From: Diphasiastrum complanatum
Lineage: Eukaryota > Streptophyta > Lycopodiopsida > Lycopodiales > Lycopodiaceae
NCBI GenBank assembly: GCA_029204225.1
Contig: CM055099.1
Coordinates: 66,677,852-66,741,851, forward strand
Length of the DNA: 64,000 nt
Direction of reading: 5' to 3'
Both the position numbers and the translations under genes were made by a program. Every line of letters starts with the position of its first letter. The stretch's first letter is position 1. Positions 57,427-64,000 of this stretch are shown piece by piece. The notes beneath the pieces are model-generated. The model did not search any database. It saw only the letters and a list, made by a program, of their open reading frames with translations, and was not told the origin of the DNA.

Positions 57427-58518
57427 CTAGTATTTTGTTCTATTTTGAAATGGCAATAAACATAAAGTACTTACGAGTCTTCCGTTGATGATAAATCTGA
57501 AATATGTTGGTAGATTGGTTTGTAATAGCATGAGCTCTGTTCTGATAAAATCAAGCTTCCAGTGCTCTTCCACCTCAACCATAGTCAAATATTCCTCATT
57601 GTAGATAATGCTTATCTCCATTCGGTTTGTGTGACCATTTAGTTCAAGGTCTTGATCCAGTGGTAGCCATGTACCTTCAATTTTCTTGTATCTCTGGTAG
57701 CTAAATGTGAGACTGAGCATTTGTTTTTCGATATGATAACGAAAGATCATTGAGGACTTTTTAATCCTGCATTCTATGTCATTATTTGTTTTACTATCCC
57801 AGCCTTGATCCATGAGATCTGACAAAGTCTCATCTGATAAATCCTTGCAAACAAATAAAGTTGGTGTCCTACGAACACTAGCACTCGAGAAAAAATCAAC
57901 AAATGTATGCAATGAGATAAACCAACTTAGGTGAACAATTTGCGAGCCTGTGCTTATCTTCATAGCGTTTTTAATATCAATGAGTAGCTTGCATCTCAAG
58001 GATTGTGAAACAATGTTGTCAGGAGTAGGCCACTCATCACTTTGAAAACTAGGCAATGGAATTGCTTCAAGCTTGCCAAAACCTCCATCTGTTTGTGACG
58101 TATATAAAGATTCATAAAAATAGATACCACAATCTGCAAGTTCCTTTGGACTTCTTCCTCTGTATTGTAGCTTTCCAACATCAGAGTGAATCACGTCTAA
58201 TATTCCTGCAAGTGATTGTGCGGGCTCCCATTCACTTATGCATGATGGATATAACTCTGAAAGAAAAAAAACAATGTTGAAGCATTTAAATCATAATCTA
58301 AAGAGCATCAATAAAGGAAATCACCTATGATTGCTGTAGAGTGCATATGTTTTGATATACTTACAATTACATTTTTGATGATCATGAGGATTGATATCAT
58401 GTACTTTGATTTCTGAATGCATATATACATGTTGCACTAAGAATTCTAATATCGATTGACCTCCCGGGGTAGTCTTAAACTCCAAAATTTTTGCTTTCCA
58501 ATAAGATTTGTAAGTCAT
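57427..58518 (-). CDS. Unknown gene convergent with histone-Ulp1 copy 2
   Basis: Exon 1 (58518 to about 58365) starts MTYKSYWKAKILEFKTTPGG and ends at a GTAAGT donor. After an intron ending TTTCAG (about 58261), a frame of about 275 codons runs ELYPSCISEWEPAQSLAGIL, KLQYRGRSPKELADCGIYFY, GFGKLEAIPLPSFQSDEWPT, LFVCKDLSDETLSDLMDQGW, LSFSYQRYKKIE-like residues, to a stop at 57427. Simple joining creates TAG at the splice junction, so either the model or the gene is imperfect. Fragments of the same family lie at 37.6-37.8 and 39.4 kb, so it is a repeated family. No known domain. Confidence 0.5.
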
Positions 58519-59005
58519 TTTTGCCCTTTTCTTTTGTCAAAAACTGCCCTTTGATGATGGATGCAGCAATACCCATCAGTTCTTCATATATTTTGTTGGC
58601 TTCCAATTATCAGCTTCATCTTTTTCATTGTAAAGAATCATAGAATCGATTGTAGATCTGGGTCTCCTCTCCATTGCTTTTTTCAAAGCTTGGGCGCCAA
58701 AAATCTCTCTGATATGTTACTTAATTTTAATTTTTTGTATCACATTTAATCTAATGTGAATGCCAACATAGTCACAATTACTGTGTATACCATATTTTAT
58801 GTAACTGTACATATTATATTTCTATAACTGTAACTAGTATAGTGAGAAAATTTCATTATACTAACCAACATAGTAAAGTAAATATAACTTGAGATATTGA
58901 CGTCGGACAGATTAGCTCGTGTCGGGCAGGAAGAAGAAACCAATGGGATACGTTCATGCTGCCCGGACACAAATTTCAAAGTTTTCTATATTGCAATTTT
59001 ATTTT

Positions 59006-59140
59006 TTAGTTAATTTGAACTACGTTACGTAGATTTCAAATCTGTGCATTTTGATTGGGCCTGGTGACGGTCGAAACTAAAGAAAAAAAATAAAAGTATC
59101 TCTACAAAGGGTCTTTTTGATATTGAGAACTCCTCTAATG
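59006..59140 (-). mobile_element. Half of a MITE related to 21729-22104
   Basis: Reads as the reverse complement of the left half of the MITE: 'acgtagatttcaaat', 'cattttgattgg', then 'aaagggtctttttg' and 'aactcctctaatg'. The other half is missing or too diverged. 58520-59005 shows no recognisable gene. Confidence 0.7.
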
Positions 59141-59425
59141 TTTGTTGTCCTTTAAATCTAGGTGTTTCGCTAGACAGTACCAAAGGCAAGAGTGACAAAT
59201 TATGACTCTTAGCGAAGGTGGTGTATTTCGGTCATGCTTGGTGGACTAGCCACTCTAGTATTTCACAGAGGTCAGGCCCATTCAGCTTACTCTCAATACA
59301 ATCTCATAACTAGTAAAATGAAACGACGATTTTCTTGCAAGTCACCAGAATAAGAATCATTCGAGTTCGAGTCATTAGAACACGAATCATTCGACTCATC
59401 CTAAGCACCAATACACTATGTAAAT

Positions 59426-60362
<937 letters not shown>

Positions 60363-60745
60363 GGTATCAGAGCATTGTTCCAAACTACTATTAGTATTCG
60401 AAATTGTTTATTATACTTAGATCATTCATCATGGAAGGAACATCTTGAGAAATCTACCTGATCAACAAATTCAACGACGATGACTTCTACGTGTGGAAGT
60501 TCAAGATGAAGATGATACTCACAGAAAAAGAACTCTGAGGATACATCAATGGTTCAATAGCCAAGCTGGTTGAACCTGACATGTTGACTGTCTGAGAAGC
60601 TAAGGATGGCAAAGCTCTTGCCATTGTATCTCTGAATCTTAAAGATTCACAAATATCCCACGTAGCTAATTGTTCCAGCTCCAAAGAAGCATGGGACATT
60701 CCTATTGGTCTATATTGATAGGCCGATAGAACGTTAATAGACAAG
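60363..60745 (+). pseudogene. Copia PBS and gag N-terminal relic
   Basis: After GGTATCAGAGC the plus frame from 60431 reads MEGTS-stop, INKFNDDDFYVWKFKMKMIL, KALAIVSLNLKDSQISHVAN and SSKEAWD. This is the copia gag pattern FxGxxYxxWKxxMxxxL...LSLxD...AKEAWD. Several TGA/TAG stops occur. It ends at about 60745; 60746-61390 shows nothing recognisable. Confidence 0.8.
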
Positions 60746-61394
60746 GGAGAAGGAAATACTTGCGGAATGACTCTCCCTGTTGTTATGGGCTGCTACGTGC
60801 AAGAACAATCTGAAAGAATGTAAATGCTAAATTACAATCACAGTTCAATCGCTCTACCCAACAGGATCTTAAAAAAATCTATTCATACTAAAAAACAATT
60901 GAATGAGTACAGTCCACTGAAGAGATTAGAAATGGTGTGAGGTATTACTACAAATGAATCTTAATAAGAAGCTCAAATCAGAATATCAAAGTGATAAAGC
61001 AGTGTGATAATGCAAGTTCTTCAGGCATCAAAGACAACCATCATCTGATCAGAAACTGAGTCGTAGATGTCCGTGTTTTGATCAGAGTGAGTAAACGAGC
61101 ATGATCAGAAAGAAATGAAGTGCATCACAATGAGCATTCATCTACGTTATACACAGATAGAAAATCATGTTGTTATTATATTACATTGAAGCACAACAAT
61201 AAATTATATCCAGTATGGCAACATAAGGCTCAAATTTGTCTTATGGACAGAGCATCGCATAGAGTGTGTGATGAAGGTGTATTTATACACCAGATTTATG
61301 TTTCTAATTACAATAAATGTTTGTCATCTTACTAAGTGCTTTGTCGCACTCAAGGAGTAGTTGAACTACTCTAATAGAATGACAACTATACATA

Positions 61395-61660
61395 GTTAGG
61401 TGACTTCGGACACTTCGGTTGATGAATGAAGTCGGACACTTCGATTGAAGAACGAAGTTGTCACAGAAGTTAGAGACTTCGGTGACTTCGGATGATGGAA
61501 AAAGTCGACTGACTTGATTGTTGAAGAAGTCGAAGACTTCAGAGACTTCAAGTGATGGAAGAAGTCGACTGACTTGATTGTTGAAGAAGTCGAAGACTTC
61601 GAGTAATGGAAGAAGTCGAGTGACTTGATTGTTGAAGAATTTGAAGTCGAGTGATGTCGT
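61395..61660. repeat. Minisatellite with AGTCGACTGACTTGATTG unit
   Basis: At least three clear units beginning 'tggaagaagtcgactgactt' and continuing 'gattgttgaagaagtcgaag' (about 61495, 61556 and 61607; 50-61 bp each) follow degenerate 'gacttcgg' repeats from 61395. Confidence 0.9.
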
Positions 61661-62900
61661 GCTATACCAACAAGGTTAATATAGATTTTGTAGTAAATAA
61701 TGTCAAACCCACAGAGGACAACATTAGAAAGTTATATATTTGGTACAATTTATGATTTGTTTCTAATGAAGTGGCTTTGGGCATTATTCTGGTTGTCAAT
61801 AGACATTAGAAAGTAACCAATATTACTTGTGTTTGCTTGTGTAGTGTTAAATAATTCCAGAACAGCAGTCCTGCCTCTATCAAATCGAATGAAACGCGTT
61901 CTACATATGAGATGTTATCAGAGTAGCACAACAGTACTACACTCCGGCTGATTAAGGTGTCAAGAGAGAGTCAAGAAATGTTTGATGTATTTGTGTTTGT
62001 GCAGACAATTAGCTAATCAAGTTTGCGAACTGTTTGTTTCTAGACATAAGTCCTCAACAACTTAAGTCCAAGTTTATGGTTAAAGAGCACGAATAGTTTT
62101 AGAGCACGTTAGAAACTTATGTCAGTACAATTAGGAACACAGATCAAAGACTCAATTCTTCAGACAAGGACTGTCATCTCAAATGTATACATACAATTTC
62201 ATTCAATGATCGTGCTAGATTGTACCAAATGTAGACGTTATTCGAGTGCCAAAAAGAAAGTATTCGCGACAGACGAATAAGTTGATTTTAAGACAGTTTT
62301 TTAGAGCATGTTTTACGAATACACAACAACCGACTGTAATGCGCTAGAGAGTTTGTCTGATCAGAGAATAATTCATGCATTAGAGATTGCTAGTAGACTC
62401 AGGATCACTCACACTCAACAATGCAGAGAACAGAGATAAGGGAGAATAACTCTCAGCACTCTATTCACTACTTCAAACTCTTACAAATAATAAACTCTTC
62501 TCTCTCGATGGTCGAGACTAAAGCGTGAGATCAATATATGTTCTACGGGACGAACAAACACACCTCTAAAACAACAGGTGTGTCACTCCCGCGAAAAGGT
62601 TTAGTTAACAGTTAGATTGAGTATATGTTCAATTATACCATAAAAGGTATATTTAACTAAGAGTTAAAATTACTCTAGTTTAACATGTCTATTCATATCT
62701 AGTCGTTTCGCGTGGATGACCTAATAAAGGTTATCCAAGGCAATGTCCTCCCTTTTAAAGGACTTGTCCTTAATTACAAGGCAAGTACTTAGGAGATATA
62801 TTCTTGAAAAATGACTTAGGCCTCTCCATGATTTATATTTATCCAGCTGATATCTTTATTTTTGAGTATATCATGCCATATTTATGTTGATATTCAATAT
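61661..62900. other. No recognisable gene
   Basis: AT-rich sequence without supported ORFs. Its right part may belong to the LTR that starts at 63214 on the minus strand, but the far LTR end could not be placed. Confidence 0.45.
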
Positions 62901-63214
62901 TTAACAATTTCATGGCATCACATTGATCATGAGTTGTTGAAGAGAAAAGAGCTACGTAGCAGTTGAAGTTAATTCACTATTCTAATGATCCAAGCAATGT
63001 AAAAACTACCAAATAGCTTCTACTTTTTCTCTCTTGTATCTAAGCCCGATTTGGACTCATTCGAAAGGTTCTATCACTTAGGTCAACTTGAGAACATCCT
63101 TATGAATGGAATCCTATGCTATTTGGCATGTGTGACAAGCCACATCATGACCATCTAACTATTTACAAGTCATATGACCAAAACTAGTCAAGCTAGAATT
63201 GTGAATTGTTAACA
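62901..63214 (-). repeat. 3' LTR start of a minus-strand copia relic
   Basis: The minus strand reads GAGGAGGAG (polypurine tract) followed by TGTTAACAATTC at 63214, directly downstream of the RNase H end. The left limit given is only a minimum estimate. Confidence 0.6.
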
Positions 63215-63228
63215 CTCCTCCTCATTAT

Positions 63229-63830
63229 CTAGCTTGGTTCAATCATTGCTTTACTAATCACTCCAAGTGATGATCTGAACTTCATAAAAGGTGTCTTTTG
63301 AAGTGGTTTAGTAAGTAGATCAACTACACATTCATTGCTTGGAAGATGCTCCAAAGCAATCTCCTTGGCTTGAACCATTTCTATCACAAAGTGATGGCAT
63401 ATCTCAATGTGCTTAGATCTTGCATGGAAGATTGGGTTAGATGCAAGGTGTTGGGCTGATATATTGTCATTGTAGATGATTGGTTCCTCCTTTGAATCCA
63501 TGATCGTTAGCTCCACCAATAATCTCTTGATCCAAAGTACCTCCTTTGTAGTAGTTGTCAAAGCTTTGTACTCGGCCTCGGTTGAAGATATATCTTAGAA
63601 TCCTCTTAACCTTTTTCCAATGGATATTCAATGGTTTCTGCATGGATTGGCTCATTCTACATACACTAAAGCTAAGATATGGTCTATTTATGGTGATCCA
63701 CATTAAGGATCCTATAAGTTGCCTAAACAAAGTGATGTCCATGAAGGATCTTTCATCATCTTCATTTGGCACTTTTACATCTTGCTCCATTGGTGTGCCA
63801 ACACTTTTACACTCTTAAACTTCTTCAAGA
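63229..63830 (-). pseudogene. Copia RT/RNase H end with internal deletion
   Basis: Minus-strand frames: MEQDVKVPNEDDERSFMDIT, RQLIGSLMWITINRPYLSFS, VKRILRYI (end of RT/start of RNase H). It then passes directly to STEAEYKALTTTTKEVLWIK, DNISAQHLASNPIFHARSKH and LLTKPLQKTPFMKFRSSLGV. The roughly 60-residue RNase H segment between RYI and STEAEY in Copia-1 is deleted. At about 63831 the copia sequence is joined to gypsy-gag sequence. Confidence 0.85.
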
Positions 63831-63831
63831 G

Positions 63832-64000
63832 CACGTGGTGCTCGTCTTTCCCTAGATTCGTCAACATCTGATCCTTCGTCTTCTTCCTTGATGGCATCAG
63901 ACATAGCTAACTTTAGGCTCGTATATTCATCATTGGATTTAAGCTCACCTCTAATCCATCTTGGAAGGCCGACTAAGAACCAGATGATGAGCATCTGTTC
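63832..64000 (-). pseudogene. Second copy of the 25.4-kb gag fragment (runs off the window)
   Basis: The plus-strand 'gagcacgtggtgctc' through 'ggatttaagc' matches 25378-25500 of the gypsy-type gag relic with few changes. It continues beyond the window edge. Confidence 0.85.

Noticed and set aside
60363-60373. tRNA-like sequence GGTATCAGAGC (also at 6835, 21107 and 53155)
   Set aside because: Each is next to an LTR end or copia gag and is only the complement of a tRNA 3' end. They are primer-binding sites, not tRNA genes.

Overview
The window looks like nuclear DNA of a land plant with a large, transposon-filled genome. I cannot name the species. The evidence is the density of Ty1/copia LTR elements primed by initiator-Met tRNA, a germin-like gene relic (a plant family), plant-type introns with GT/AG borders, long (GA)n/(CT)n tracts and many diverged duplicate blocks. 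No rRNA, tRNA or CRISPR locus was seen. The only long intact gene is a retrotransposon polyprotein.

Layout: 0.3-1.5 kb copia scraps; 2.6-3.7 kb a block with long GT/GA tracts, duplicated in inverted orientation at 38.3-39.1 kb; 6.2-12.6 kb a complete, apparently very young copia element (Copia-1: 655-bp LTRs that look identical, 5-bp target duplication, one 1317-codon ORF); 13.5-14.6 kb a Ulp1-protease relic; 14.9-16.1 kb a copia-linked unknown module and a germin 3' end; 16.4-22.1 kb a decayed minus-strand copia (Copia-2) whose reverse-transcriptase region is replaced by foreign sequence and whose 5' LTR carries a MITE; 23.3-28.5 kb a gag-only Ty3/gypsy-like relic with a very odd A-rich leader and a minisatellite; 30.4-34.8 kb the most interesting locus, described below; 35-37.5 kb a copia scrap and a germin-like pseudogene; 37.5-39.6 kb a large inverted repeat carrying fragments of an unknown gene family; 40.8-47.2 kb another decayed copia (Copia-3); 47.8-49.7 kb unknown ORFs and a near-perfect 47-bp hairpin; 50.7-53.9 kb a truncated Copia-2 copy; 54-57.1 kb a second copy of the interesting gene; 57.4-58.5 kb a convergent unknown gene; 59.4-64 kb a long CT tract, copia fragments and a minisatellite.

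Main result: the minus-strand gene at 31.8-33.9 kb and the plus-strand gene at 55.4-57.1 kb each join a histone H3-like domain (H3-like tail and the H3 signature VTIMPKD) to a C-terminal Ulp1/C48 cysteine-protease domain. Intron positions are the same in both. A third Ulp1 copy at 13.5-14.6 kb shares one intron but has a CxxC/CxxC zinc-ribbon-like N-terminus instead of the histone. All three have Asn where Ulp1 proteases normally have the triad Asp. In the 31.8-33.9 kb copy the fusion is one reading frame of 368 codons interrupted only by four TAG codons, one of them at a Gln conserved in H3, which suggests recent decay by C-to-T change. I know of no described family with this architecture. 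Both copies are degenerate, so an intact relative elsewhere in the genome would be the functional gene.

The rest of the window is nested-transposon history. An older block present in opposite orientations at 16.3/22.1-23.3 kb and 40.0/47.2-47.7 kb was hit by Copia-2 in one copy and Copia-3 in the other, so each copy serves as the empty site for the other. Copia-1 likewise has an empty-site paralogue at 35.9 kb.
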